Source: Bradyrhizobium neotropicale (GTDB taxonomy: Bacteria > Pseudomonadota > Alphaproteobacteria > Rhizobiales > Xanthobacteraceae). Taken from it: a DNA stretch of 60,404 nucleotides. A model generated the notes under the pieces. The model saw only the letters and a program-made list of their open reading frames with translations, was not told the DNA's origin and made no database searches. The DNA lies in assembly GCF_001641695.1 (NCBI RefSeq), contig NZ_LSEF01000063.1, forward strand, positions 98,044 through 158,447. The letters are read 5' to 3'. The position numbers and the translations under genes are program-made. Positions 9,446 to 19,756 of this stretch are shown here, one piece after another (the first letter of the stretch is position 1; the number at the start of each line of letters is the position of its first letter).

Positions 9446-10437
9446 CCGAGGCGCTGCTCGAAGTCACCGATCTCACGAAGCATTACCCGGTGCGTGCCGG
9501 CGTGTTGCGCCGGCAGGTCGGCACCGTGCATGCGGTCGATGGCGTCTCGTTTGCGCTTGGCACCGGCGAGACGCTGGGGTTGGTCGGCGAGTCCGGCTGC
9601 GGCAAGTCGACGGTCGCACGCAGCGTGCTGCGGCTGGTCGAGCCGACCTCAGGCCAGATCCGGCTCAGGGGCGAGGACATCACCCATCTCTCCAAGGCCG
9701 AGCTCAGGCCGCATCGCCGCTCGATGCAGATCGTGTTCCAGGACCCGTTCGCTTCGCTCAATCCGCGCATGACCGCAGGCGACATCGTCGGCGAGCCAAT
9801 TGCGGTGCATGGCCTCGCCAGCGGCAAGGCGTTGGAAGCGCGCGTCGCAAAGCTGTTCGAGCAGGTAGGCCTCCGGCCCGACCAGATGCGCAATTTCCCG
9901 CATCAATTTTCGGGCGGCCAGCGCCAGCGCATCTGCATCGCGCGTGCGCTCGCGCTGGAGCCGCGCCTGATCGTCTGCGACGAGCCGGTCTCGGCGCTCG
10001 ACGTCTCGATCCAGGCGCAGGTGATCAACCTATTGATCGATCTGCAGCGGCAGCACGGCTTTTCCTACCTCTTCATCGCGCATGACCTTGCCGTGGTCGC
10101 CCATATCAGCCACCGCGTCGCGGTGATGTATCTCGGCCGCATCGTCGAGATCGCCGACAAGGACGAGCTGTTTAGGAATCCGCGCCATCCCTACACACAG
10201 GCCCTGCTCGCCTCGGTGCCGATCGCGAACCCGCACGCCAAGAAGATCGCGCCGCTGGTCGACGGCGACGTGCCGAGCCCGGTCAATCCGCCCTCGGGCT
10301 GCGCCTTCCATACGCGCTGCAGGTTTGCAATGGAGCGATGCAAGACGGAGCGGCCGGCGCTGGTGGACGCCGGCGCGGGGCATCAGGTGGCGTGTCTATT
10401 GAACGAGGGGACGGGGCGACCCAACGCGATACCGTAG
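9442..10437 (+). CDS. ABC importer ATP-binding protein (DppF-like)
   Basis: A 331-residue partner ATPase of the importer. It has GESGCGKS (Walker A), FSGGQRQR (signature), VCDEPVSALD (Walker B), and the oligopeptide-type C-terminus GCAFHTRCRFAMERC. The start at 9442 overlaps the previous stop by four bases; the frame is open to 9385 but that would overlap more. The last codons are odd: the TAG stop at 10435-10437 lies inside the left arm of the palindromic repeat at 10434-10540, so insertion of the repeat has probably reset the C-terminus. Confidence 0.93.
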   Translation: MTEALLEVTDLTKHYPVRAGVLRRQVGTVHAVDGVSFALGTGETLGLVGESGCGKSTVARSVLRLVEPTSGQIRLRGEDITHLSKAELRPHRRSMQIVFQDPFASLNPRMTAGDIVGEPIAVHGLASGKALEARVAKLFEQVGLRPDQMRNFPHQFSGGQRQRICIARALALEPRLIVCDEPVSALDVSIQAQVINLLIDLQRQHGFSYLFIAHDLAVVAHISHRVAVMYLGRIVEIADKDELFRNPRHPYTQALLASVPIANPHAKKIAPLVDGDVPSPVNPPSGCAFHTRCRFAMERCKTERPALVDAGAGHQVACLLNEGTGRPNAIP

Positions 10438-10540
10438 GGTGGGAAGCGTAACCCACCACTGTCTATCTCTGCGGAAACGAAAGAGGTGTGTTACGCCTAG
10501 TGACTGCGCTTCGCGCAGTCGCAGGGCTAACCCACCCTAC
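10434..10540. repeat. Palindromic intergenic element, GTAGGGTGGG family
   Basis: The outer arms GTAGGGTGGG (10434-10443) and CCCACCCTAC (10531-10540) are perfect inverted copies. An inner hairpin at 10502-10520 has 8-bp arms around TTC. The same outer arm starts the element at 15226-15315. It lies between convergent genes and contains the stop codon of the upstream ATPase gene. No transposase is present. Confidence 0.8.
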
Positions 10541-10559
10541 GATTGCGGTGCTCGCAGCG

Positions 10560-12533
10560 CTAGCCTGCCTCGATCTCCGCCACGATCTTCCCCGTCGTGA
10601 CCTGCTCGCCTTCGGTCACGTCGATCGCCGCAATCACACCGTCGATGCCGGCCTTGTGGACGTGCTCCATCTTCATCGCCTCCAGCGTCATCACCGGCTG
10701 ACCGGCGGCGACGCGGTCACCCGGCTTGACCAGCACGGCGACGACGCGGCCGTTCATGGCGGCGCGGACCTTGCCATCGCCGCCGTTCGCTGCGGCGGCC
10801 TTGGGCGCGGCGAGGGTCAGATCCGTCACCGCGAGCGGGACGCCGCGATGCGCAAGGTAGAGCCGATCGCCGTCGCGCAGGAATCTTGCGTTGTCCATTA
10901 CGCCATCGTGGCGGAAACGGATGGCGTCGGAATCGAGCTGGTCGATCTCGAGCCCGTCCTGCCGGCCGTTGGCAATGGTGTAGCTGCCGTCGCGCTCGCG
11001 CGTGACCTCGAGCTCATAGGCTTGACCGGCGATCTCGATCCTCGCCGGCAGCGGAAATGTCGCCGCCAGGCTTCGCCCGTCGCGCCATGACGGCGCGTGC
11101 GGGTTGGTGACGTAGAGCAGGAGACCGGCGAGCGCCGCGTTGAACGCGCCGTCCCTCCCCGGCGCCAGCAATTCATCGCGATGCGAACCGATGAAGGCTG
11201 TGGTCGCCTCGCCCCTGGCAAAGCCGGGATGGCGCAGGCAGGACATCAGGAAGGCCTGGTTGGTTGTCACGCCGAAGGCCGTGAGCTGCTCCAGGCCACA
11301 GATCAGGCGGCCGCGCGCCTCTTCGCGCGTGGCGCCATGGCTGATGACCTTGGCGATCATGGAATCATAGAACGGCGGAATCTCCGAGCCCGATTCCAGC
11401 GCGTGCTCGACGCGGATTCCTTCCGGCACCTGCCAGCGCGCGATGCGGCCGGACTGCGGCATGAAGTCGTGCGCAGCGTCCTCCGAGCACAGCCGCACCT
11501 CGATGGCATGACCGGAGAATTTGATGTCCCGCTGCTTCACCGGCAGCGGCTCGCCGCGCGCGACGCGCAGCTGCAGCTCGACGAGATCGAGCCCGGTGAT
11601 CGCCTCGGTCACGGGATGCTCGACCTGGAGACGCGTGTTCATCTCCATGAAGTAGAATTCGCCGCTCTCATCGAGCAGGAATTCCAGCGTACCGGCGCCC
11701 TCATAGCGCAGTGCCTTTACCGCCGCGACCGCCACCTCGCCCATCTTCGCGCGCAGCTCGGGCGTCACCGCCGGCGACGGCGCCTCCTCGATCAGCTTCT
11801 GGTGCCGCCGCTGCACCGAGCAGTCGCGCTCGCCGAGATGGATGGCGTTGCCGTGGCTGTCGCCGAAGACCTGGATTTCGATGTGGCGTGGGTTCTGGAT
11901 CGCGCGCTCAAGGATGACTGTGGGATCGCCGAACGCCGCCTTGGCCTCCGACCGCGCGCTGCGCAGCGCATCGGGGAACGAGGCGGCATCGGTCACGAGC
12001 CGCATGCCGCGGCCGCCACCGCCGGCAACCGCCTTGATCATCACGGGGAAGCCGATCTTCCTGGCCTCGGCGAGCATCACCTCGTCGCTTTGGTCAGCGC
12101 CCTGATAGCCGGGCACGATGGGCACGCCGGCCTTCTTCATGATTTCCTTGGCGCCGGCCTTGTTGCCCATCGCCTCGATCGCCTGCGGAGACGGGCCGAT
12201 GAAGGCGAGGCCGGCATCCTTGCAAGCCTGCGCGAACTCCTCGTTCTCGGCGAGGAAGCCGTAACCGGGATGCACGGCATCCGCGCCGCTCGCCTTCGCC
12301 GCAGCGATGATCGCGGGGATGTTGAGATAGGATTGCGCCGGCAGCGCTTCGCCGATGCGGACGGCCCGATCGGCCTGCCGCACATGCAGCGCGTCGCGAT
12401 CGGCGTCCGAATAGACCGCGACCACGCCAAGGCCGAGCCGCCGCGCACTGCGCATCACGCGCAGCGCGATCTCGCCTCGATTGGCGACCAACACTTTGAA
12501 GAACGGCCGGTGCTGCACTGATCCGTTCCTCAT
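10560..12533 (-). CDS. Acyl-CoA carboxylase biotin carboxylase/BCCP subunit (alpha)
   Basis: A 657-residue biotin-containing subunit of the methylcrotonyl-/geranyl-/propionyl-CoA carboxylase group. It carboxylates its own biotin with ATP and bicarbonate for transfer by the beta subunit. The N-terminal biotin carboxylase begins with VLVANRGEIALRVMRSARRLG, the ATP-grasp GGGGRGM loop follows, and the C-terminal biotinyl domain has EAMKMEH with biotin lysine K621, 36 residues from the end. The start at 12533 overlaps the beta-subunit stop (ATGA), so the longer frame to 12911 is rejected. Cytoplasmic. The substrate acyl-CoA is set by the beta subunit. Confidence 0.93.
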   Translation of the reverse strand: MRNGSVQHRPFFKVLVANRGEIALRVMRSARRLGLGVVAVYSDADRDALHVRQADRAVRIGEALPAQSYLNIPAIIAAAKASGADAVHPGYGFLAENEEFAQACKDAGLAFIGPSPQAIEAMGNKAGAKEIMKKAGVPIVPGYQGADQSDEVMLAEARKIGFPVMIKAVAGGGGRGMRLVTDAASFPDALRSARSEAKAAFGDPTVILERAIQNPRHIEIQVFGDSHGNAIHLGERDCSVQRRHQKLIEEAPSPAVTPELRAKMGEVAVAAVKALRYEGAGTLEFLLDESGEFYFMEMNTRLQVEHPVTEAITGLDLVELQLRVARGEPLPVKQRDIKFSGHAIEVRLCSEDAAHDFMPQSGRIARWQVPEGIRVEHALESGSEIPPFYDSMIAKVISHGATREEARGRLICGLEQLTAFGVTTNQAFLMSCLRHPGFARGEATTAFIGSHRDELLAPGRDGAFNAALAGLLLYVTNPHAPSWRDGRSLAATFPLPARIEIAGQAYELEVTRERDGSYTIANGRQDGLEIDQLDSDAIRFRHDGVMDNARFLRDGDRLYLAHRGVPLAVTDLTLAAPKAAAANGGDGKVRAAMNGRVVAVLVKPGDRVAAGQPVMTLEAMKMEHVHKAGIDGVIAAIDVTEGEQVTTGKIVAEIEAG

Positions 12534-14146
12534 GGGCGGGCCACCGAAAATTGCATGCGCTGGGGGCTCCGCGCGTCGCCCTCGCGGCAGATCGCCAGCA
12601 CCTCCGACAGGACCGCGCGGGTGTCGCGCGGATCGATCACACCGTCGTCGAGCACGCGGGCGCTGGTCGAGAATACGTCCATCTGGCCGTCGAAGACGCC
12701 GACGATCTGCGCCTTCATGGCCTCCAACTTGTCCTTCTCGATCGGCTTGCCGCGGCGCGCGGCTGCAGCCTCGGTCACGATTGCCATGGTTTCGGCAGCC
12801 TGCTCGCCGCCCATCACCGCGGTCTTGGCGTTGGGCCAGGAGAAGCAGAAGCGTGGATGGAAGCCGCGACCGCACATGCCGTAATTGCCGGCGCCGAAGG
12901 AGGCGCCGCAATAGATGGTGATCTGCGGCACCGTCGCTGATGTCACCGCCTGGATCATCTTCGAGCCGTGCTTGATCATGCCGGCCTCCTCATAGGCTTT
13001 GCCGACCATATAACCGGTGGTGTTGTTCAGATACAGCAGCGGCGTGCGGGTCTGGCAGCAGGCCTGGATGAAATGCGTCGCCTTGTTGGCGCCGGCCGGA
13101 TCGAGCGGACCGTTGTTGGTGATGATGCCGATCGCCTGCCCCTCGATGCGGGCGTGACCGCAGACGGTGGCCGGGCCATAATTCGGCGCCATCTCGGTGA
13201 AGTCGGAATCGTCAACGATGCGCGCGATCACCTGCTTCATGTCGACCGGACGCTTGTGGTCCATCGGCATGATGCCGAGGAGCTCGTCCTGGTCGTAGCG
13301 CGGCGGCTTGAATTGCGCAGCTAACCTGCCCGGCCGCTCCCATTGCATCGCCGCCATGATCTCGCGCGCGATGCGCAGCGCGTCGCGATCGTCCTCGGCG
13401 AGATAGTCGCCGAGGCCGGAGATCTGCGTGTGCATCTCAGCGCCGCCGAGCTCCTCCTCGGTCGCGATCTCGCCGGTCGCGGCCTTCAGCAGCGGCGGCC
13501 CTGCAAGGAACGCACGGGTACGGCCGCGGACCATGACGATGTAGTCGGAGAGTCCGGTCTGATAGGCGCCGCCTGCGGTTGATGAACCGTGCGTGACGGT
13601 GACGACGGGCAGGCCTGCGGCCGACAGACGTGCGAGATTGCGAAAGATGTTGCCGCCGCGGACGAAATCCTCGACGCGGTAGCGCAAAAGATTGGCACCG
13701 GCACTTTCGACAAGCTGGACATAAGGCAGCTTGTTCTCCAGCGCGAGCTCCTGCACGCGCAAGGTCTTGTCGAGGCCATAGGGCTGGAGAGCGCCGGCAT
13801 CGATACCGGCGTCGTTGGCGCTGACCATGCAACGGATGCCCGAGACGAAGCCGATGCCGGCGATGACCCCGCCACCGGGCACGCTCTTGTTCGGATCCGG
13901 AACGTCGAACATGTAGCCGGCGAGCGTCGACAGCTCGAGGAAGGGCGCGCCGGGATCTAGCACCAGCGCGACGCGCTCGCGCGGCAAGAGCTGGCCGCGC
14001 TTATGGAAGCGATCCTTTGCGGCGGCGGACGCCGCGCGCGTACGCTCTTCCAGCGCGCGCATGCGGTCGATCAGGGCGAGCATGCCGTCACGGTTGGCGT
14101 GGTAGGCGGCACTGCCGGGGGAGATGGTGTTTTCGAGAATGGACAT
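12530..14146 (-). CDS. Acyl-CoA carboxylase carboxyltransferase subunit (beta)
   Basis: A 538-residue carboxyltransferase of the MCC/GCC type. It moves CO2 from biotin to an acyl-CoA, likely a beta,gamma-branched enoyl-CoA or propionyl-CoA. Typical segments are KRGQLLPRERVALVLDPG, the GSSTAGGAYQTGLSDY turn and GGAEMH. The frame runs back to 14191, but those codons are repeat DNA; the ATG at 14146 gives MSILENTISPG, a natural N-terminus. Translationally coupled to the alpha gene. Two acyl-CoA dehydrogenases of isovaleryl-type nearby would fit leucine or isoprenoid-acid catabolism, but no enoyl-CoA hydratase or HMG-CoA lyase is present, so the pathway is not settled. Confidence 0.92.
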   Translation of the reverse strand: MSILENTISPGSAAYHANRDGMLALIDRMRALEERTRAASAAAKDRFHKRGQLLPRERVALVLDPGAPFLELSTLAGYMFDVPDPNKSVPGGGVIAGIGFVSGIRCMVSANDAGIDAGALQPYGLDKTLRVQELALENKLPYVQLVESAGANLLRYRVEDFVRGGNIFRNLARLSAAGLPVVTVTHGSSTAGGAYQTGLSDYIVMVRGRTRAFLAGPPLLKAATGEIATEEELGGAEMHTQISGLGDYLAEDDRDALRIAREIMAAMQWERPGRLAAQFKPPRYDQDELLGIMPMDHKRPVDMKQVIARIVDDSDFTEMAPNYGPATVCGHARIEGQAIGIITNNGPLDPAGANKATHFIQACCQTRTPLLYLNNTTGYMVGKAYEEAGMIKHGSKMIQAVTSATVPQITIYCGASFGAGNYGMCGRGFHPRFCFSWPNAKTAVMGGEQAAETMAIVTEAAAARRGKPIEKDKLEAMKAQIVGVFDGQMDVFSTSARVLDDGVIDPRDTRAVLSEVLAICREGDARSPQRMQFSVARP

Positions 14147-14160
14147 AACTCTATCCTGCT

Positions 14161-14246
14161 CGTCATTGCGAGGAGCGAAGCGACGAAGCAATCCAGACTG
14201 CTTCCGCGGCGAGATTCTAGATTGCTTCGCTGCGCTCGCAATGACG
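14161..14246. repeat. Palindromic element, CGTCATTGCGAG family, copy 1
   Basis: An 86-bp element whose ends are inverted copies (CGTCATTGCGAG at the left, CTCGCAATGACG at the right) with inner AAGCAATCCAG/CTAGATTGCTT arms. Five copies occur in this window (also at 26018, 37712, 43980, 52218). This one sits between a BKACE gene and the carboxylase genes that follow it on the same strand. Confidence 0.88.
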
Positions 14247-14260
14247 GTTGAGGCGATACC

Positions 14261-15127
14261 TTACCGATTCGTCCCAAAGATCTTCCGCGCCTCGGCCGGG
14301 CTCGCGATCTCGCGGCCGGCGCGGCGGGCGCAGGCGGCGACTGCTTCGATGAGCTGGCCGTTCGACGTCACCTTCTTGCCGTCGGCCAGATAGAAGGTGT
14401 CTTCAAGACCCGTGCGCAGGTGGCCACCGAGCTCGGCGCAGCGCTGGTGCAGCGGCCAGATTTCTTCGCGGCCAATCGCCGTGACCTGCCAGTGTGCTTC
14501 GGGACGTTTCAGCTTGATCAGGATCGGCAGCAGCTCCGGATCGGACGGCATGCCGGAGGCGACGCCCATCACGAAGTTATATTCGAGCGGGCCATCGTAC
14601 ATGCCGACTTGGGTGTACATGCCGACGCAGCGGACGATGCCGACGTCAAAGCATTCGAACTCGGGGATGGTGCCGACCGCGTTCATGACGTCGAGATAGT
14701 CCTTCACCTTCTCGACCGCGTTGTCGAACATCATCGGCGGCCAGGCCCAGGTGTTGTCGGCCTTGACCTTGAGATAGTTCAGTGAGCCGGCGTTGCAGGC
14801 CGCAATCTCCGGCCTCGTCTCTCGGATGCAATCGAGCGCGCCGCTGTAGTTCGGCCCAGAGACACCCGAGGTGTGGTTGATGATCACCCCGGGGCAGGCC
14901 TCGCGGATCGCCTGCTGGATCTCCTTGCTGACGCCGACCTCCCAGGACGGCAGGTGCCCCTTGTTCGGCGCCTGCTGGCGCAGATGGATGTGCATGATGC
15001 TGGCACCGGCGTCGAACGCGGCCTTGGCCTCGCGCGCCATCTCTTCCGGCGTGACCGGCACGTGGTGCTGCTTGGGGTCGGTAAGCACGCCGTTCAGCGC
15101 GCAGGTGATGACGGCCTTGTCGCTCAT
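14261..15127 (-). CDS. Beta-keto acid cleavage enzyme (BKACE, DUF849), second copy
   Basis: A 288-residue member of the same zinc-dependent family as 3846-4769 but clearly divergent. H46 and H48 in MHIHLR and the glutamate in GLEDTFYL match the metal ligands. It is predicted to split a beta-keto acid with acetyl-CoA. The short GAGG before the ATG is tightly spaced. It is upstream of the acyl-CoA carboxylase genes on the same strand, separated only by a palindromic element. Its N-terminal region (LTDPKQHHVPVTPEEM) differs from the first copy, suggesting another substrate. Confidence 0.88.
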   Translation of the reverse strand: MSDKAVITCALNGVLTDPKQHHVPVTPEEMAREAKAAFDAGASIMHIHLRQQAPNKGHLPSWEVGVSKEIQQAIREACPGVIINHTSGVSGPNYSGALDCIRETRPEIAACNAGSLNYLKVKADNTWAWPPMMFDNAVEKVKDYLDVMNAVGTIPEFECFDVGIVRCVGMYTQVGMYDGPLEYNFVMGVASGMPSDPELLPILIKLKRPEAHWQVTAIGREEIWPLHQRCAELGGHLRTGLEDTFYLADGKKVTSNGQLIEAVAACARRAGREIASPAEARKIFGTNR

Positions 15128-15225
15128 GCCTCGGATGTCTCGCAGGTTGAGAATTCAACGCTTGCGATCATGTGACGCGCGACATGCGGCTTCTTGCGCG
15201 GAGAAGCTAGGAAAATGGCACTGTC

Positions 15226-15315
15226 GTAGGGTGGGCAAAGGCGCTTTTGCGCCGTGCCCACCGTCTCTCCACGCTTCACGGAAGCGGTGGGCACGCTTCG
15301 CTTTGCCCACCCTAC
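15226..15315. repeat. Palindromic element, GTAGGGTGGG family, near-complete 90-bp palindrome
   Basis: Outer arms of 15 bp (15226-15240 and 15301-15315) are perfect inverted copies, with further inverted words inside (GTGCCCACC and GGTGGGCAC). It belongs to the same family as 10434-10540. It lies between the start of the BKACE gene and the end of the AraC gene. Confidence 0.85.
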
Positions 15316-15332
15316 GAAGATGCGATATTTGG

Positions 15333-16136
15333 CTAGCTCGCCTCCGCAAGCTCCCTAACCGTCTCGCTGCTGCGATAGATCGCAAGATCCCGCGAGCCGA
15401 CGAAGATCGCGCGCGGCTTCAGCCCATAGAAGCGGCGGATCGAATGGCTGAAATGGGTGCTATCGGGATAACCGATGTCCTGCGCGAGATGGGCGAGGTT
15501 GAGGTCCTGGTTGGCATAGTGCAGCAGGTGTCGCGCACGCTTCCAGGCGCGGAATGATCGGAAGGAGATGCCGGTCTCCTCCTTGAACAGATGCAGGAAG
15601 CGCGAGGCCGAGAGGCCCGCTTCCGCGGCGCAGGTATCCGCGGTCACCGGCTCGCCGGAGAAGCGTTCGATGCGCGCGACAGCGCGCGTCACACGCGGGT
15701 CGAGCACGCGGCGCGGCAACGCCTCGCCAAAGCACATCTCGTCGAACTCGGCGGTGGTGATGTCGCCATAGCGGCGCTGGCGCAGGAACGCATAGGCGGC
15801 GAGGATCTTGCGGGCAAAGACGGCCTTGTCCGGTCCGGTCAGCCGCTCGGCCAACGCCTCGATCACGCCGTCCGGCATGCTCTCCGGCTCGAGCGTCACA
15901 CTGATCGCGGTGCGATAATCGCTGGCAATGGAATGCCGCTGGTTCGGCAGCGTGACGAACAATTCACCCGTGGCAAGGACGTCGTCGATCGTCAGATGCA
16001 GATTGCCTTTGACCGCCACATAGACATGGCAGCAACCGGGCGTCCGCTTGCGGGGACGGCCCAGCAGGCCGGCATAGAACACCCGCTCCGGCGTGATCAG
16101 CATCAGATGGTCGGATTCGCGACCCTTGTCTTCCAT
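15333..16136 (-). CDS. AraC family transcriptional regulator
   Basis: A 267-residue regulator. The C-terminal AraC DNA-binding domain (about residues 155-255) has two helix-turn-helix units, seen in AAEAGLSASRFLHLFKEETG and AQDIGYPDSTHFSHSIRRFY. The N-terminal part is probably a cupin-like sensor. A strong AGGAGG precedes the ATG. It is a candidate regulator of the surrounding acyl-CoA catabolic genes, but no operator was found. It lies upstream of the BKACE and carboxylase genes on the same strand, with a repeat between. Confidence 0.9.
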   Translation of the reverse strand: MEDKGRESDHLMLITPERVFYAGLLGRPRKRTPGCCHVYVAVKGNLHLTIDDVLATGELFVTLPNQRHSIASDYRTAISVTLEPESMPDGVIEALAERLTGPDKAVFARKILAAYAFLRQRRYGDITTAEFDEMCFGEALPRRVLDPRVTRAVARIERFSGEPVTADTCAAEAGLSASRFLHLFKEETGISFRSFRAWKRARHLLHYANQDLNLAHLAQDIGYPDSTHFSHSIRRFYGLKPRAIFVGSRDLAIYRSSETVRELAEAS

Positions 16137-16301
16137 TGGCGGTCCTCCTCGCGCGGCTCTCCGGCCGCTGCGGAACGGAGGTCACCTTAGCGGAAATTTG
16201 GGCGCTGTCACGACGGGATAGCGCTGTCAGGAGGCGCGACATTTCATCGTTCCGGGGGCGGTCAGGAACCGCGTCCGGAACTCTGGCAACGATGAAGGGG
16301 C

Positions 16302-16958
16302 TTACGCCCTCACCCGCACCGCGACGTTCTGCTCGATGCCGGCCTTCTGTTCCGCCGCGACCGCGCGCTTGAAGCCGTCGCGCTGTTGCAGGCGGGCCCA
16401 ATAGGCTGCGACATTTGGCCCAAAATCCTTGGCGAGGCCGATGTTATCTGCGAGCCGCAGCGCGTAACCGATGACGATGTCGGCGGCGGTGAAGCGGTCG
16501 GCGCACAAGGTTTCGGCATTTGCGGTCGCTGCCTCGACGGCGCGCAGGCGACCCAGGAACCATTTTGCGTAATCGCTGGCGACTTGAGGATTGCGGCGCT
16601 CCTCGGGCTCGAGCTGGGTGTACCGGAGCACCAGCGTCTGCGGGAAGGTTAACGTGGCATCGCTGAAATACATCCAGTTCAGGAACGCGCCGTAGGCGGG
16701 ATCCTCAGGGCCAACCATCAGCGGCGTCGGACCGTATTTGACGCCAAGATAGTGGCAGATGCCGGAGGACTCCGTCATCCGCGTCTCGCCGTCGATCAGA
16801 TAAGGGATCGTGCCAAGCGGATTGATGCCGAGATAATCCTTGGCGAAGACCCGCGGCGGAAACGGCAGCATCTTGAGCTCATATGGCAGCTCCATCTCCT
16901 CCAGCATCCAGAGCGGGCGGAAGGAGCGCGCAGCATCGCAGTGGTAGAGCGTGATCAT
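16302..16958 (-). CDS. Glutathione S-transferase family protein
   Basis: A 218-residue cytoplasmic protein. The N-terminal thioredoxin-like domain (residues 1-80) has SFRPLWMLEEMELPYEL and the glutathione-binding TRMTESSGICHYL segment; the C-terminal domain is helical. GGGGAA precedes the ATG. It probably conjugates or removes glutathione from an electrophile, or acts as an isomerase. It lies between the AraC gene and an acyl-CoA dehydrogenase on the same strand, but its role in the pathway is unknown. Confidence 0.87.
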   Translation of the reverse strand: MITLYHCDAARSFRPLWMLEEMELPYELKMLPFPPRVFAKDYLGINPLGTIPYLIDGETRMTESSGICHYLGVKYGPTPLMVGPEDPAYGAFLNWMYFSDATLTFPQTLVLRYTQLEPEERRNPQVASDYAKWFLGRLRAVEAATANAETLCADRFTAADIVIGYALRLADNIGLAKDFGPNVAAYWARLQQRDGFKRAVAAEQKAGIEQNVAVRVRA

Positions 16959-16973
16959 CAGGCATTCCCCCTA

Positions 16974-17041
16974 GAGCATGATCCGGACCCGAAGGGCCAC
17001 GCCAGCGCAAAGTGTGCAGCGGTTTTCCGAAAAGATCATGC

Positions 17042-17043
<2 letters not shown>
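16974..17043. repeat. Palindromic element, GAGCATGATC family
   Basis: The ends GAGCATGATC (16974-16983) and GATCATGCTC (17034-17043) are perfect inverted 10-bp copies about 50 bp apart, with GGTTTTCCGA inside. I know this as a frequent element in Bradyrhizobium and related genomes (from memory). The right end overlaps the TGA stop of the acyl-CoA dehydrogenase gene (17042-17044). Confidence 0.8.
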
Positions 17044-18202
<1,159 letters not shown>

Positions 18203-18233
18203 TGTCTCCTCGAACTTCAATCGACGTTCATCT

Positions 18234-18340
18234 CGTCATTCCGGGGCATCGCGAAGCGATGAGCCCGGAATCCATTTCTCCGCGGGCATATGCGACCCGA
18301 TGGATTCCGGGTTCGACCCTTCGCGTCGCCCCGGAATGAC
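18234..18340. repeat. Palindromic element, GTCATTCCGGGGC family
   Basis: Ends GTCATTCCGGGGC (18235-18247) and GCCCCGGAATGAC (18328-18340) are perfect 13-bp inverted copies, with inner GGAATCCAT/ATGGATTCC words. It fills the gap between the two acyl-CoA dehydrogenase genes, so either the two genes share a transcript carrying this hairpin or the hairpin divides them. Confidence 0.85.
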
Positions 18341-18346
18341 AGAAAG

Positions 18347-19483
18347 TCACAACCCCATCTGCCTGCTCGCGAGATCCTTCATGATCTCCTCGGTGCCGCC
18401 GCCGATGGCGTTGACCTTGACCTCACGGTAGATCCGCTCGGCCTTGATGCCGCGCATGAAGCCGGCACCGCCGAAGATCTGCACCGCTTCCGAGGCGCAG
18501 AACGCCATGGTCTGCGTCGCCTGGTTCTTCATCATGCAGATTTCCGCGACCGGGCTCTCGCCCTGCTCCAGCCGCCAGGCCAGCAGCTCCAGCATCGCTT
18601 GCGACGCTGCGACCTTCTGCGCCATGTCGACGATCTTGTGGCGGATCACCTGGTGCTGGGCGAGCGGCTTGCCAAAAGTCTTGCGCTCCCTGGCGTAGGC
18701 GATCGCCTCATCGACGCAGACCCGCGCAAAGGCGGTGCAGCTCGCCGCCATGCCCATGCGCTCGCTGTTGAAGTTCTGCATGATGATCTTGAAGCCCTGC
18801 CCCTCCTCGCCGATCAGGTTCTCGGCCGGCACGCGGCAGTCGTCGAAATGCAGCGTCGCGGTGTCGGAGGCCCACCAGCCCATCTTCTTCAATTTCGTCC
18901 GCGACAGGCCGGGCGTGTTGCCCTCGATCAGGAGCAGGCTGACGCCGCCGGCGCCCTCGCCGCCGGTACGCACGGCAACGGTCAGATAGTCGGCGCGCAC
19001 GCCCGACGTGATGAAGGTCTTCTCGCCGCTCACGACGTAGTGATCGCCGTCACGCCGCGCCTTGGTGCGCAAGCTCGCGACGTCGGAGCCGCCGCTCGGC
19101 TCCGTGATGGCCAGCGCGGAAATCTTCTCGCCGGCGAGAATTTGCGGCAGCACTCTTGCCTTGATCTCGGGCCGTGCCGCGCGTGCGATCGGCGGCGAGC
19201 CGATGGTGTGGCTCATCAGGCTGGCGCTGACGCCGCCCGCACCAGCGCGCGCCATTTCCTGGCTGGCCACGATCTTCATGAACTGGTCGGCCTGGATGCC
19301 GCCAAATTCCTCGGGGAATCCCAGCCCGAGCAGCCCGATCTCGGCAGCCTTGCGATAGAGCGCACGCGGGAATTCGCCGGCCTCGTCCCATTCATGGGCG
19401 TAAGGCTCGATCTCCTTCTCGACGAAACGACGCATCACGTCGCGGAAGGCATCATGCTCGGCGGTATAGAACGGGCTCTTCAT
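18347..19483 (-). CDS. Acyl-CoA dehydrogenase, isovaleryl-type active site
   Basis: A 378-residue FAD-dependent acyl-CoA dehydrogenase. TEPSGGSDVASL and FITSG contact the flavin. As in its neighbour, the C-terminal glutamate site reads AIGGGTEEI, and a glutamate precedes arginine in NFNSERM, the isovaleryl-type base position. The ATG at 19483 is preferred over the longer frame to 19525. It is divergent from an acyl-CoA ligase across 273 bp, so the dehydrogenases and ligase are probably regulated together. Confidence 0.92.
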   Translation of the reverse strand: MKSPFYTAEHDAFRDVMRRFVEKEIEPYAHEWDEAGEFPRALYRKAAEIGLLGLGFPEEFGGIQADQFMKIVASQEMARAGAGGVSASLMSHTIGSPPIARAARPEIKARVLPQILAGEKISALAITEPSGGSDVASLRTKARRDGDHYVVSGEKTFITSGVRADYLTVAVRTGGEGAGGVSLLLIEGNTPGLSRTKLKKMGWWASDTATLHFDDCRVPAENLIGEEGQGFKIIMQNFNSERMGMAASCTAFARVCVDEAIAYARERKTFGKPLAQHQVIRHKIVDMAQKVAASQAMLELLAWRLEQGESPVAEICMMKNQATQTMAFCASEAVQIFGGAGFMRGIKAERIYREVKVNAIGGGTEEIMKDLASRQMGL

Positions 19484-19756
19484 TGCGCTTTCGCCTCGCT
19501 GACGGCGATTCTTCGCATCCACCATGGCCGGAACATTGGCGGCTCACTTGCGCGGAGTGGCTGACCCGACAGAGCGACGCCAAGCAGGCCACGACCTAGC
19601 AACTCAACGCAAGACAGTTTTCGTCCCTCGCGGACCAACTCCGGATCAAAAAAAGACGTGCTGCACAAAACTCCGGCTGGCCTCCCAGGGCCACGCCGGG
19701 CATGGTGCACGGCAATAAAAAATGCAGACGGCACAAGACCGTCGAGGGAGGAAGTT

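Noticed and set aside
14147..14191. Longer N-terminus of the carboxyltransferase subunit
   Set aside because: These codons (MLRRFAPRND..) are translated from the CGTCATTGCGAG repeat and recur in other frames at the other copies.
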